The notes: generated from the letters alone by a model not told the origin. A stretch of DNA of 64,000 nucleotides from Aureimonas mangrovi (GCF_014058705.1 NZ_CP059692.1:2299001-2363000); one strand, 5' to 3'; shown: positions 47,030 to 54,699, numbered from the stretch's first letter. Numbers and translations: made by a program.

Positions 47030-47695
47030 CTATGCGACTTGCTCGATGGCGTCAACGGGCACGCAGACCTCGTTCATGCCGCCGAACACGGAAATCAACA
47101 GGCGAATGGCACGGCGGCTCGCAGCGTCCACCACCTGTCCGATGAAGCCGGAGAACGGCCCGACGACGATGCGCACGTCCTCGCCTGCCTTGAACGCCTC
47201 CACCCCCATCGCCTGCCTGCGCCGCACGCTCGCGAAGCGCAGGCGCTCCTCGACCTCGGCGAGGCGCAGCGCATCCACCTCGGCGAAGGGCAGCGCCTGC
47301 GGTGCGCCTTCCACGCCCAGCACCGCCTTCACGCCCTGGCACTCGCGCACCACACCCCAGTGCCGCATCGTCGGGTCGGCAGGCATGGCGAGGAAGATGT
47401 AGCCGACGAGAAGGGGGAAGGTCCGCTCGATCTCCTTCTTCGAGCGATGATGCACGATCACCTTGCGGCCCATCGGCAGCCAGGCGTCGAAGCCCTTCTC
47501 TCCGAGCGTGGCGAGGGCCCGGCCCTCGCACTGCGGGTTCGTCCGCACGGCGTACCACTCGACGCCGGCCTCGTAATCCACCACCAGAGCCCGCCGAACC
47601 GGGGCGCTCCACTGCCGTTCGCCCCGCATCCAAGCGTTTTGGGCAGCTAGGGAAGGAAGCGCCCGGCCGTTTTCGCTTGCTGCCCACTTATCCAT
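47030..47695 (-). CDS. NusG/RfaH-family transcription antitermination protein (phage-encoded)
   Basis: This 221-residue protein has an NGN domain (VEWYAVRTNPQCEGRALATLGEKGFDAWLPMG, then LLVGYIFLAM), residues ~46-110. A C-terminal KOW motif follows (AGEDVRIVVGPFSGFIGQVVD, ~residue 175). NusG paralogs bind RNA polymerase and suppress pausing and termination, or couple transcription to translation. The start is ATG 47695, with AGAGGG eight bases upstream. It is the first gene of the leftward late transcript, immediately ahead of several terminators, so it probably acts as the phage's late antiterminator (inference). Its first codons lie within an inverted repeat block. Confidence 0.9.
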   Translation of the reverse strand: MDKWAASENGRALPSLAAQNAWMRGERQWSAPVRRALVVDYEAGVEWYAVRTNPQCEGRALATLGEKGFDAWLPMGRKVIVHHRSKKEIERTFPLLVGYIFLAMPADPTMRHWGVVRECQGVKAVLGVEGAPQALPFAEVDALRLAEVEERLRFASVRRRQAMGVEAFKAGEDVRIVVGPFSGFIGQVVDAASRRAIRLLISVFGGMNEVCVPVDAIEQVA

Positions 47696-47956
47696 TTTCA
47701 TAACCCTCTGTATATCAATGCTTATTTTCGAAGTTGGGCAGCTAGGGAGGCTAGGGAGGCAAGCTTTCACCCTACGTATGAGAGAGGTCCCCTTCTCTCT
47801 CGTCGTTCTTCATGGGTCGCGCGCGCATATGCGGAAGGCGCGGGCTTGCCTCCCTAGCCTCCCTAGCTGCCCAAACCCCTGCGCCGCCGGCCTCCCACAC
47901 CCTCGCGGTTTGGGCAGCAAGCGGTTTCGCCAGCGCGCTTGCGTCCCTAGCTGCCC
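47641..47956. repeat. Nested inverted-repeat cluster (six GGGCAGC...AAGC motifs)
   Basis: Six copies of a motif GGGCAGC-(TAGGGAxGx)n-AAGC alternate in orientation. They are 47641-47660 (n=1, +), 47674-47685 (n=0, -), 47736-47764 (n=2, +), 47844-47872 (n=2, -), 47912-47923 (n=0, +) and 47936-47956 (n=1, -). The n=2 pair is part of a perfect 31-bp inverted repeat, 47734-47764 and 47844-47874. The outer 45-bp blocks 47641-47685 and 47912-47956 are inverted copies of each other, so the whole is symmetrical about ~47800. The non-coding stretch 47696-48033 holds no gene. It lies between the NusG-like gene and the replicative helicase; an origin, operator array or leader RNA are candidate roles. Confidence 0.85.
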
Positions 47957-48033
47957 ATTTCCGGGCGCCGGGCGCGCCTGCCCTGTCGTCGGCTTGGCCG
48001 GTCGCAGAGGTGCGGAGAGGCGGCGCGTGGGCA

Positions 48034-49809
48034 TCATTCGTCTCTCGGCGCGAACTCGCGGTCGGGCGGCGTGGGCCCGCTACCGGGCGCGCCACCACGG
48101 AAGGCGTCCTTGATGCGGATGCCGGCATAGACGGTGCCGCCGCTCTTCATGCGCACGAACTGGCGCATGCGCCCGTCCGGCCCCTTCCATGCCTGCTTCG
48201 CCTTGTCGGGCAGCCGGCGGTTGAAGGTGGCGGCGGCGAAGGGCGTCAGGCCCTCGCGCTGGGAGAAGCGGATATAGGCCTCGTGCAGCTCGCCGGGCGA
48301 GACGCGGTCGCTCGGGTCGCCCGTCACATCGCAGCCGCCACGGATGAACGCGCCGACAGGGTCCGAATCCTCGCGGTGCTCCTGCACGGCCGCGAGCAGC
48401 TCCTCGGGCGGCGCCAGCCCGCCGATCGTCAGATATTCCAGCGTCCCGGCCAGCATCCAGGCGAGGATGCCGTCGCGCTCGGCGAGCAGCTTGTCGGGCA
48501 GGTGCCGGTCGCGCTCGGCGGCGGGGATCTGCACCGGCCATTCGAAGAGGTGGACGCGCCGCCAGATGCCGTCGTCGTCGCCGCGGATGATCGGCTTGTG
48601 GTTGCCGGTGATGACGAACTTCGCCTTGATGGTGATCTCGACGAAGTCCTGATGCAGCTTGCGCACGGCGATCTTGTCGTCGCCGGTCAGGAGCTTGATC
48701 AGCCCTTCCTTCAGGCGCGCCGTCTCGTCGCCTTCGGAGGCGAAGCACGCATAGGCGCCGTTGAGGCGGGCGAGGTCGGGCGTCGCGTCCGCGCCGCCGC
48801 GCCGCACGTCGCCGGTGAAGCTCTCGATGCCCAGCGTCACCGCATAGTCCGAGAGGATTTTGCCGAGGACGTCGGTGAAGGTGGATTTGCCGTTGGCGCC
48901 GATGCCGTAGAAGAAGGCGATGATCTGCTCGCCCGTCAGCCCGGTCAGCATGTAGCCGGCGAGGCGTCGCAGATAGGCCCGCATGCGGATGTCGGGCTGC
49001 ACGCGGTGCAGGAACTCGATGAAGGTCGGCGCCAGCCGGTGCGCCATCGCGTCGAGCGCGTCCTCGGTGAACAGCGCCTCCCCCGGTTCGGCCGGGTTGA
49101 TGCCCGATGGTCCGGAAGACGGGTCGCACAGGCTCGCCTCGGCCAGCTTGGTGATGAAGTCCTCGCGCCGGTGCGCGTCCAGGCGCGCCCGCCAGAGAAA
49201 GCGTGGCTCCTCCGGGTCGCTCTCCTCGTCCTCGATGCGCACGAAGCGAATCGTTCCGTTGCGGCAGTTCAGCGCCATCGGGTCGGTGTTCATCGCGTCG
49301 ACGGTGCGGGCGAGGTAGGGCTGCGCCTCCTTCAGCATGTTGTCGAGCTTGGCCGAGTTGCAGGAGGATTTGCCGTGCGCCCGGCGCGTCTGCCGGCGTT
49401 TCTCCAGCTTCTCCTTCAGCCGCTCGGCCTCCTTCACAGCCGCTTCCAGCTTCTCCCACGGCCGCCGCGCGCCACCTTCCGCGTCGGCCTTCGGCCGCTC
49501 GCGCCCGGCCATCTCCTTCGCGGCATCGTCGCCCGCTTCGATCAGGAGGATCTCGCCCTCCTCGAGCATGATCTCGGTGCATTCGAAGCGGATTTCCTCG
49601 GCCGTCTTGTGCGCCAGCGGGCGCACGACGCTGCCGTCCTCATCCTCGCGCCAGCGCAGGCCGTCGAAGCCGTGCCAGCCGATCTTGGCGATGGCGAGCA
49701 GGTCGGAGCCGTGGCGGTGGCGCAGGCGGCGGCCGTTGCCGATATCGGTTTCAGCCTCGGCCGCGCAGAGCGCGATCAGCGAGACGCTGGCTTTCGGGTC
49801 GTCTGTCAT
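48034..49809 (-). CDS. P4/D5-type phage replicative helicase-primase
   Basis: This 591-residue protein starts MTDDPKASVSLIALCAAEAETDIGNGRRLRHRHG. The middle carries the D5_N-type region (NTDPMALNCRNGTIRF). The SF3/D5 helicase ATPase follows, with Walker A FYGIGANGKSTF and sensor KFVITGNHKPIIRGDDDGIWRRVHLFEWPV. The end has a C-terminal winged-helix-like region. It unwinds phage DNA and is found next to a separate CHC2/Toprim primase gene here. The start at 49809 is 22 bases from the left arm of the HicAB operator, so its expression may also respond to HicB. Confidence 0.92.
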   Translation of the reverse strand: MTDDPKASVSLIALCAAEAETDIGNGRRLRHRHGSDLLAIAKIGWHGFDGLRWREDEDGSVVRPLAHKTAEEIRFECTEIMLEEGEILLIEAGDDAAKEMAGRERPKADAEGGARRPWEKLEAAVKEAERLKEKLEKRRQTRRAHGKSSCNSAKLDNMLKEAQPYLARTVDAMNTDPMALNCRNGTIRFVRIEDEESDPEEPRFLWRARLDAHRREDFITKLAEASLCDPSSGPSGINPAEPGEALFTEDALDAMAHRLAPTFIEFLHRVQPDIRMRAYLRRLAGYMLTGLTGEQIIAFFYGIGANGKSTFTDVLGKILSDYAVTLGIESFTGDVRRGGADATPDLARLNGAYACFASEGDETARLKEGLIKLLTGDDKIAVRKLHQDFVEITIKAKFVITGNHKPIIRGDDDGIWRRVHLFEWPVQIPAAERDRHLPDKLLAERDGILAWMLAGTLEYLTIGGLAPPEELLAAVQEHREDSDPVGAFIRGGCDVTGDPSDRVSPGELHEAYIRFSQREGLTPFAAATFNRRLPDKAKQAWKGPDGRMRQFVRMKSGGTVYAGIRIKDAFRGGAPGSGPTPPDREFAPRDE

Positions 49810-49830
49810 TGCGGAGCGGCCTTGCAAAAC

Positions 49831-49892
49831 ATACGTAGTTTATACGTAATGCCGCTTGCGTTCCTCCTGAAAATTACGTATAAAATACGTAA
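49831..49892 (+). promoter_or_regulatory. HicAB operator pair and hicA promoter
   Basis: Two 20-base arms, 49831-49850 and 49873-49892, are inverted copies (18 of 20 identical). Each contains two TACGTA hexamers 11 bases apart, so four hexamers are presented on the helix. A promoter TTGCGT (49856-49861), 17-base spacer, TATAAA (49879-49884) reads towards hicA, and its -10 lies inside the right arm. This is classic autoregulation geometry. The mirrored TATAAA in the left arm points at the helicase gene. Confidence 0.75.
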
Positions 49893-49907
49893 CAGAGAGG
49901 GAAGGAC

Positions 49908-50111
49908 ATGAGCCCGAAGCGACAGGTTGAACGCCCCAAGGACATCATCAAGCGATTGCTCGGCGATGGCTGGACGGAGCGGAAGGGAAAGGGGGACCAC
50001 CGCAATTTCACCAAGCCCGGTCACGGGGTGGTCACGGTGGACACGGGAGTGAAGGAGATACCGATCGGCACCCTTCGCAACATCTACAGAACGGCGGGCT
50101 GGGGCTGGTAG
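49908..50111 (+). CDS. hicA: HicA-type mRNA interferase toxin
   Basis: This 67-residue protein has a dsRBD-like fold. The sequence KDIIKRLLGDGWTERKGKGDHRNFTKPGHGVVTVD contains the catalytic histidine of HicA in GDHRNF. It ends EIPIGTLRNIYRTAGW, the conserved HicA C-terminus. HicA cleaves mRNA when freed from HicB. The start ATG follows AGGGAAGGAC. It lies on the plus strand against the surrounding leftward genes. Confidence 0.93.
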   Translation: MSPKRQVERPKDIIKRLLGDGWTERKGKGDHRNFTKPGHGVVTVDTGVKEIPIGTLRNIYRTAGWGW

Positions 50112-50150
50112 CCCCGGCCCCTTCGCCTCACACGAAGACAGGAACGAGAC

Positions 50151-50558
50151 ATGACCAACGTCGTCGCATTGATCCACGGAGAGGCCGGCACCTACGGCAT
50201 CTCCTTCCCAGACTTCCCCGGCGCGGCGTCCGGCGGCGCCACCGTTGACGAGGCGCTGGCGCGCGGCCGCGCGTTGCTCGCCACCCATATCGAGGCACTG
50301 ACGGAAGAGAAGGTCGCCCTTCCCGCCCTGCGCACGCTGGAGGAGGTCCGCGCCGATCCCGCGCTCGCGGAGGACTTCGCCGATGCCGTCGCCGTCACCC
50401 TGGTGCCGGCGGACCTGCCCGGCCGCGCACGGCAGTTCACGATCTCGATGGACGAGAACCTGATGGCTCGCATCGACGTGCAGGCCAAGGCCCTCGGCGA
50501 GAACCGCTCGCGCTATCTCGCCAACGCCGCGCGCAATCGCCTGCGGGAGGATGCCTGA
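50151..50558 (+). CDS. hicB: HicB-type antitoxin
   Basis: This 135-residue antitoxin has the HicB partial RNase H fold (IHGEAGTYGISFPDFPGAASGGATVDEALARGRALLATHIEAL). A C-terminal ribbon-helix-helix-like DNA-binding region follows (FTISMDENLMARIDVQAKALGENRSRYLANAARNRL). It neutralises HicA and should bind the TACGTA arms upstream. It follows hicA by 39 bases with a GACAGGAACGAG leader. Its stop is only 9 bases from the stop of the convergent methyltransferase gene. Confidence 0.93.
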   Translation: MTNVVALIHGEAGTYGISFPDFPGAASGGATVDEALARGRALLATHIEALTEEKVALPALRTLEEVRADPALAEDFADAVAVTLVPADLPGRARQFTISMDENLMARIDVQAKALGENRSRYLANAARNRLREDA

Positions 50559-50566
50559 CGAGGCGG

Positions 50567-51154
50567 TCATTCGGCCGCCCCGAACTTGTCGGCCTCGTTG
50601 CCGAACGCGTCCCAGCCGGCGCGGCGCTGGCGCGAGAAGATGTCCGCGCGGCGCCCGGTCGGGACGAGGGTTTCGACGAGCTGGTAGAATTCTTCCGGCT
50701 TGCGGGAATGCTCGCGGGCAAGGCCGTCGAGCGCGGCGTCGGTCAGCGTCTCGACGAGGTTCGGCACCTTGCCGCGCGCGATGGCCGCGCCCTCGAGGCG
50801 GCCGATCAGGAACGGTTCGCAGACGGAGCGCAGCACGTAGCCCGTGCCCCAGCGCAACTTGCCGCCGCTGGTGCGCTTCGCCCACACGCCGCCCGTCACG
50901 GTCGGCAGGCCCCAGCCGCGCATGATCGCCGCCTGTTGCTCGATCAGCGGCCAGGTCGCCCACATCACGAGGACGCCGCCGGGCGCGAGGAGATCGCCGA
51001 CGCGCATGGCCGCGATGTCGGCCATCGACATCGTCGTGTATTGCGCTTCGGGGCTCTTCTCGAGGCCCTTGTCGGAATAGGCCCGCCACGGCCACGGCGG
51101 ATCGATGACGACGACATCGTAGGAGAACAACGGCAGGCCGAGGTCGGCACTCAC
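50567..51154 (-). CDS. MT-A70-family adenine-N6 DNA methyltransferase
   Basis: This 195-residue protein has the catalytic DPPW motif in VVVIDPPWPWRAYS and the SAM region around LLAPGGVLVMWATWP. The C-terminal KPEEFYQLVETLVP segment is common in phage MT-A70 proteins. It methylates adenine in DNA, probably protecting phage DNA from host restriction or altering methylation-dependent transcription. It is the last gene of the leftward early operon and starts at GTG 51154, overlapping the primase stop. Confidence 0.9.
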   Translation of the reverse strand: MSADLGLPLFSYDVVVIDPPWPWRAYSDKGLEKSPEAQYTTMSMADIAAMRVGDLLAPGGVLVMWATWPLIEQQAAIMRGWGLPTVTGGVWAKRTSGGKLRWGTGYVLRSVCEPFLIGRLEGAAIARGKVPNLVETLTDAALDGLAREHSRKPEEFYQLVETLVPTGRRADIFSRQRRAGWDAFGNEADKFGAAE

Positions 51155-52398
51155 GCCGCCACCCCTTGCGCCATCTCGGCGAAGTCCATGCCTGCCGGTG
51201 CCATCTCCACGCGCACCGTGCGGCCGTCGCGCGCATGGCGTCGCGCGCCGCGCTTCATCGCCGCCCGCGTCATCACCGCGTCGCTGTCGCCGTCGCCGAG
51301 GAGGACGAGCTCGTCGACATGGTCGGGCACCGGCATCGCCACGCTGTCGAGATCTGGCGCCTCGCCAGGCACGAACACGGGCAAGCGCCGCCCGCCCTTA
51401 CCGATATTCACCTTCTGCGGGTGGCGGATGCGGCTGTCCTTCGTCGCCTTGCCGCACAAATTCCCGAGGTCGCCGGCAGCGCAGTAGAACGTGCCCTCCG
51501 GAAAGCCTTCGCGCTGGCCGAAGCCGAGAACGGTCTCGATCCCCTCGCCGGCCACCATGCGGCGCGCCGAGGAGAGACGGCCGACGAGCGGGATCAGCCC
51601 GCCGGCCTTGGAGCCGCGCATCTTCTTCGAGGGCAGCGTCTCGCCCGCGTTCTGCGGGTCGGTGATCGTCGGCCGCCCCTTGCCGGGCACGTCTAGGTCG
51701 ATCCACGTCTGATGAATGCCGATGATCTTAGCGCTGCCGCCGTCGGGCCGCACGAACAGCGCCAGCATGGCGGGGCCGCGGTGCAGCTGCGCGTTGCGCC
51801 CGCCCGCATCCCGGCCCCAGAACGGCAGATCGGCCGCGCAGCGCAGGAAGGCCGGGTCGATCCGCGAAGGGTCGAGCCCGCGCAGCGCGAGATACCGCTC
51901 GGCCTGGCTGCCGGGGAACGGCCGCCCCTCGGCCCAGATGTCGAGGCAGCGCTCCAGCTCGCGGCGGCGATAATGCGCGCTCTCGTCGGCCTGCCGGGCG
52001 GCGCGCTCTTCGCTCTCGGCGCGGGCGGCGGCGTTGCGGGCCTCGGCCTCGCGTCGGCGCGCGGCACTGTCGCGAAGCTCCTCGGCGCTCTTCGCAGGCC
52101 CCGGCCGGTCGCGGCCGAGCAGCGTCTCGCAGGCGTCGAGGAAGCTCTCGCCCGTCAGATACTCGACGAGCGCGATGCCGTCGCCGCCCGCCCCGCCCTG
52201 CCGGCAGAGGAAGACGTTCTTCGAGGGGTTGAGCTGGAACCGATCCTTGCCGCCGCAGCGCGGGCACGGGCCGACATACTCATGGCTGGCGCGGCGCAGC
52301 GTCGAGAGCGAGAAGCCGCAGCGCTCGAAGGCCGCCTCGATCGAGATCGCGCGCGCCTCCTCGACGAAGGCGTCCATTTCCGGCGATCGGGCGGTCAT
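51151..52398 (-). CDS. Phage DNA primase with CHC2 zinc finger and Toprim domain
   Basis: This 415-residue protein has an N-terminal CHC2-type zinc ribbon (GPCPRCGGKDRFQLNPSKNVFLC), then GGDGIALVEYLTG. A helical Arg/Glu/Ala-rich linker (residues ~105-145) follows. The Toprim core has acidic residues in VAGEGIETVLG and LVLLGDGDSDAVM. It synthesises RNA primers for phage replication together with the D5-type helicase at 48034-49809. It overlaps the CtrA-like gene by four bases. Confidence 0.9.
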   Translation of the reverse strand: MTARSPEMDAFVEEARAISIEAAFERCGFSLSTLRRASHEYVGPCPRCGGKDRFQLNPSKNVFLCRQGGAGGDGIALVEYLTGESFLDACETLLGRDRPGPAKSAEELRDSAARRREAEARNAAARAESEERAARQADESAHYRRRELERCLDIWAEGRPFPGSQAERYLALRGLDPSRIDPAFLRCAADLPFWGRDAGGRNAQLHRGPAMLALFVRPDGGSAKIIGIHQTWIDLDVPGKGRPTITDPQNAGETLPSKKMRGSKAGGLIPLVGRLSSARRMVAGEGIETVLGFGQREGFPEGTFYCAAGDLGNLCGKATKDSRIRHPQKVNIGKGGRRLPVFVPGEAPDLDSVAMPVPDHVDELVLLGDGDSDAVMTRAAMKRGARRHARDGRTVRVEMAPAGMDFAEMAQGVAA

Positions 52399-52769
52399 GC
52401 AGCCACCCCGAGGAGATCGCGCACCGCCTTGCGGTCTTCGAGCCAGTAGCCATCGAAGCGGCGCGAGATGATTGCGATGCCGTAGGGCTTGAGCTTCCGC
52501 CGCAGTTTCGAGACATGCGACTCGATCACCACCGCAGGGTTCTCGACTTCCTCTTCCCGCGCGAGGCCGTATACGATCGTCGCGACGGCCTCGCGTGTCG
52601 CCCTCGGTCGAGCGACGAGAACGGAGAGAACCTGTCGCTCACGGCGCGTTAGACACCACTCGGCAGGAACGTCGAATTCGGGGGCGAGGATGGCCTCCAG
52701 TTCCTCGACACGGTCGCGCAGCGCACAGACCTGCCGCTCGAGCGCGTCGATTATTGCGGCGTCATCCAT
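52395..52769 (-). CDS. CtrA-like winged-helix regulator lacking receiver domain
   Basis: This 124-residue protein has a short N-terminal coiled coil (IIDALERQVCALRDRVEELEAIL). A winged-helix domain of the OmpR/CtrA type follows (EWCLTRRERQVLSVLVARPRATREAVATIVY, then VVIESHVSKLRRKLKPYGI, and the wing SRRFDGYWL). There is no phosphoreceiver domain, so it cannot be regulated by phosphorelay in the usual way. Such stand-alone CtrA-like proteins occur in rhizobial phages. It may compete for or mimic host CtrA sites (inference). Confidence 0.82.
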   Translation of the reverse strand: MDDAAIIDALERQVCALRDRVEELEAILAPEFDVPAEWCLTRRERQVLSVLVARPRATREAVATIVYGLAREEEVENPAVVIESHVSKLRRKLKPYGIAIISRRFDGYWLEDRKAVRDLLGVAA

Positions 52770-53571
52770 TGCGACGCCCTCGCCCTTGGAAGATCACGGA
52801 CGCCAAGCCGCGCCAGATCGGCACCCGGTGCTCTGCAGCGAAGCGGGCGGCATCCCTTTCGATCCGCGAGAGATCGCCGAGAGCGGCCTTGATCGTGGCT
52901 TCGCTGATTGTGCCGGCGTATTCCTTGGCGAAGAGCAGGCGCTCGACGGCCTTGATATGACCGGCGGCGATCGGGGCGAGTCCGGCCTCGACGCAAAGCT
53001 GCAACACACGGCGCGCACCCATCGCGTGCCGCCGTTCGACGAGGCTGCGGATCGATCCGACCGCCATCGTATCCCCGACGCGATATCGCCCGTTCGGCGG
53101 ATGCCGGAGGATGGTCGCACCAGCCCGCTCGCAGACCTGCGCGATCGTCTGCGCGTCCTCGTCGCCGGCCAAGACCATCGCATGGTGCAGATGCATCGGC
53201 GTCACTGCGATGCGGTCGCGGTTGTGGCGAACGAAAGCATCGGCGCGCGCATTTGCGGCGGCAGCCTCGATCACCATCACCGGAATGGTGACGATCTCCG
53301 GATGGCTGGCCGCGGCGATGGCCGTGTGCTGCCCGTCGACAACGTGCAGGGAGCCTTCCACGTCTACCACCACGGGCGGCTTGAAGGCCGCAAAACTCCA
53401 CTGCCCGACGACGCGGCGGATCAACGAGACCGATCGGGAGGAGAGACCGCGCTGGTAGGCATCGTCGACCAGCAGGATACGGGGATCGACCCAGCGAAAC
53501 TCCGGGCGCCATTCTGGCACCGCCGCAGGCGCCAAATCCGGCAGGCTCATCGGTTCGATGGCACGCATCAT
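52762..53571 (-). CDS. ParB/Srx-fold nuclease-like protein (DUF6551-like)
   Basis: This 269-residue protein has the ParB/Srx core in LLVDDAYQRGLSSRSVSLIRRVVGQWSFAAFKPPVVVDVEGSLHVVDGQHTAIAA. The DGQHT motif corresponds to the catalytic/nucleotide-binding DGxHR of the fold. A helical C-terminal domain follows (HIKAVERLLFAKEYAGTISEATIKAALGDLSR). ParB-like phage proteins can be CTP-binding partition proteins or nucleases; this one lacks a clear HTH pair next to the core. It is coupled to neighbours by short overlaps. Confidence 0.75.
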   Translation of the reverse strand: MMRAIEPMSLPDLAPAAVPEWRPEFRWVDPRILLVDDAYQRGLSSRSVSLIRRVVGQWSFAAFKPPVVVDVEGSLHVVDGQHTAIAAASHPEIVTIPVMVIEAAAANARADAFVRHNRDRIAVTPMHLHHAMVLAGDEDAQTIAQVCERAGATILRHPPNGRYRVGDTMAVGSIRSLVERRHAMGARRVLQLCVEAGLAPIAAGHIKAVERLLFAKEYAGTISEATIKAALGDLSRIERDAARFAAEHRVPIWRGLASVIFQGRGRRNG

Positions 53572-53861
53572 CGCTTGAACCTCCGCAGGTCATACTCCGC
53601 AGGCACGCCACGACGCTCGGCGGGCGTGCCGGTGCCAGCGGCCATACGGGTGTGGGTCGCGCAGTAGGAGCCGCCGTCGCGAGGCGCGTCGCAGCACAGG
53701 CGCGCAACCTCCCGCATCGGATTGCCGGCGAGATGCACCGGCCAGCGGCAGCCTTTGGCATGCTCGAGCGCGGCAGGCGCTTGCCCCGGCAGGGGCCGAA
53801 AGGCATCCGCCTTCGGGTCGCGAACAACCGGCGCGCGCGGCATGTCGATCACGGTGCTCAT
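53568..53861 (-). CDS. GcrA-like cell-cycle regulator domain protein
   Basis: This 97-residue protein contains GCRWPVHLAGNPMREVARLCCDAPRDGGSYCATHTRMA. The pattern CRWPx...CCxxxxxxGxxYCxxH is the C-terminal, RNA polymerase sigma-factor-binding part of the GcrA family. The N-terminal HTH that reads GANTC-methylated promoters is missing, since only ~38 residues precede the motif. It might therefore bind sigma70 and interfere with host GcrA, or serve as an adaptor. It overlaps genes on both sides (ATGA). Confidence 0.82.
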   Translation of the reverse strand: MSTVIDMPRAPVVRDPKADAFRPLPGQAPAALEHAKGCRWPVHLAGNPMREVARLCCDAPRDGGSYCATHTRMAAGTGTPAERRGVPAEYDLRRFKR

Positions 53862-54358
53862 TCACCCGCCCCCTTTGCTGGCAGCGCGTTGCGCATCAGC
53901 CGGGCGCGCATGTCCGCGACCTTCCGCTCGACGACCGCGAGGAGAGCGTCGGCGGTCAGCGCTTCCGTGGCGCTGATCTCGCCGTCATCGTTCGCCTGGT
54001 AGAGGCAGGCCTCGGCCTCCGAGACGGCACGACCCAGCCGGGCAATCGTGCGATCGCAGACCGGCAGGTCGGAGATCGGGGCGTCCATCGGCTCGAGGCG
54101 ATAGTTCTGCGCGCCGGCAAGCGCTCGCGCGTGGATCGGCTCCCCAGCCGCGAAGTCGAGATCGAGCGCGGTGTCGAGCGCGACGAAGCGGTCGGCGTGC
54201 TCTTCCTTCGCCGAGTGGCAGTAGGACAGAGCGGTCTCGCCGACGCGCACGATCTTGTCCCGCACGAGCGCGGCGGCGTCGCCGGCGGCGAACAGCGCGG
54301 ATCGCGTGGCGAACTTCAGCGCGTTACGCATCTGGAGGGTCGAGGGACGGCCGATCAT
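53858..54358 (-). CDS. Hypothetical protein in leftward early operon
   Basis: This 166-residue mostly helical protein starts MIGRPSTLQMRNALKFATRSALF. It contains VRVGETALSYCHSAKEEHADRFVALDTALDLDF. Single-gene overlaps on both sides place it firmly in the early operon. No family was recognised. Confidence 0.65.
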   Translation of the reverse strand: MIGRPSTLQMRNALKFATRSALFAAGDAAALVRDKIVRVGETALSYCHSAKEEHADRFVALDTALDLDFAAGEPIHARALAGAQNYRLEPMDAPISDLPVCDRTIARLGRAVSEAEACLYQANDDGEISATEALTADALLAVVERKVADMRARLMRNALPAKGAGE

Positions 54359-54690
54359 CGCGCCGTCTCCGCATGTGAACCGGCGGCCTCGTCGTTCACG
54401 TGACGCGACGCCGCCTCAGCCCCATTCTTGCCGTCATCGGACGAGGTGAAGGCCTGACCATGATCACGGAGATAAGCCGCGCGGGTAGCGGCCATGCTTC
54501 CCGGCGTGACGGCGCCCTCAGTAAGCGTCTGGATCGCAACCGCGAGATCAAGCGGACACGCTCGCGATCCGTTCTCGTAACGCTGAAGCGTTCGGCCGGG
54601 GTTGGCCCCGCCGATGCCAAGCGCCTCCGCAATCTCGCGGAGGTTCTTACCGGCGGTAATCCGCCACGTGGAAAGGTCGACCGTGCTCAT
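54355..54690 (-). CDS. Cro-like HTH repressor, first gene of leftward early operon
   Basis: This 111-residue protein starts MSTVDLSTWRITAG. An HTH of the Cro/CI class lies in LREIAEALGIGGANPGRTLQRYENGSRACPLDLAVAIQTLTEG. A long, probably disordered C-terminus follows. The start ATG at 54690 lies only ~3-10 bases from the expected transcription start of the promoter at 54700-54728 and has no Shine-Dalgarno sequence, so the mRNA is probably leaderless. An upstream in-frame ATG at 54708 would lie inside the promoter and is rejected. Confidence 0.82.
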   Translation of the reverse strand: MSTVDLSTWRITAGKNLREIAEALGIGGANPGRTLQRYENGSRACPLDLAVAIQTLTEGAVTPGSMAATRAAYLRDHGQAFTSSDDGKNGAEAASRHVNDEAAGSHAETAR

Positions 54691-54699
54691 AGCGACGGA

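Noticed and set aside
47641-47956. Possible CRISPR array in the repeat cluster
   Set aside because: Repeats alternate in orientation, vary in length by a 9-base unit and have no regular spacers; no cas genes are present.
47812-49911. Plus-strand 699-codon frame opposite the helicase-primase gene
   Set aside because: It overlaps a minus-strand gene with clear Walker and D5 motifs, and its translation has no recognisable domain and mirrors that gene's codons.
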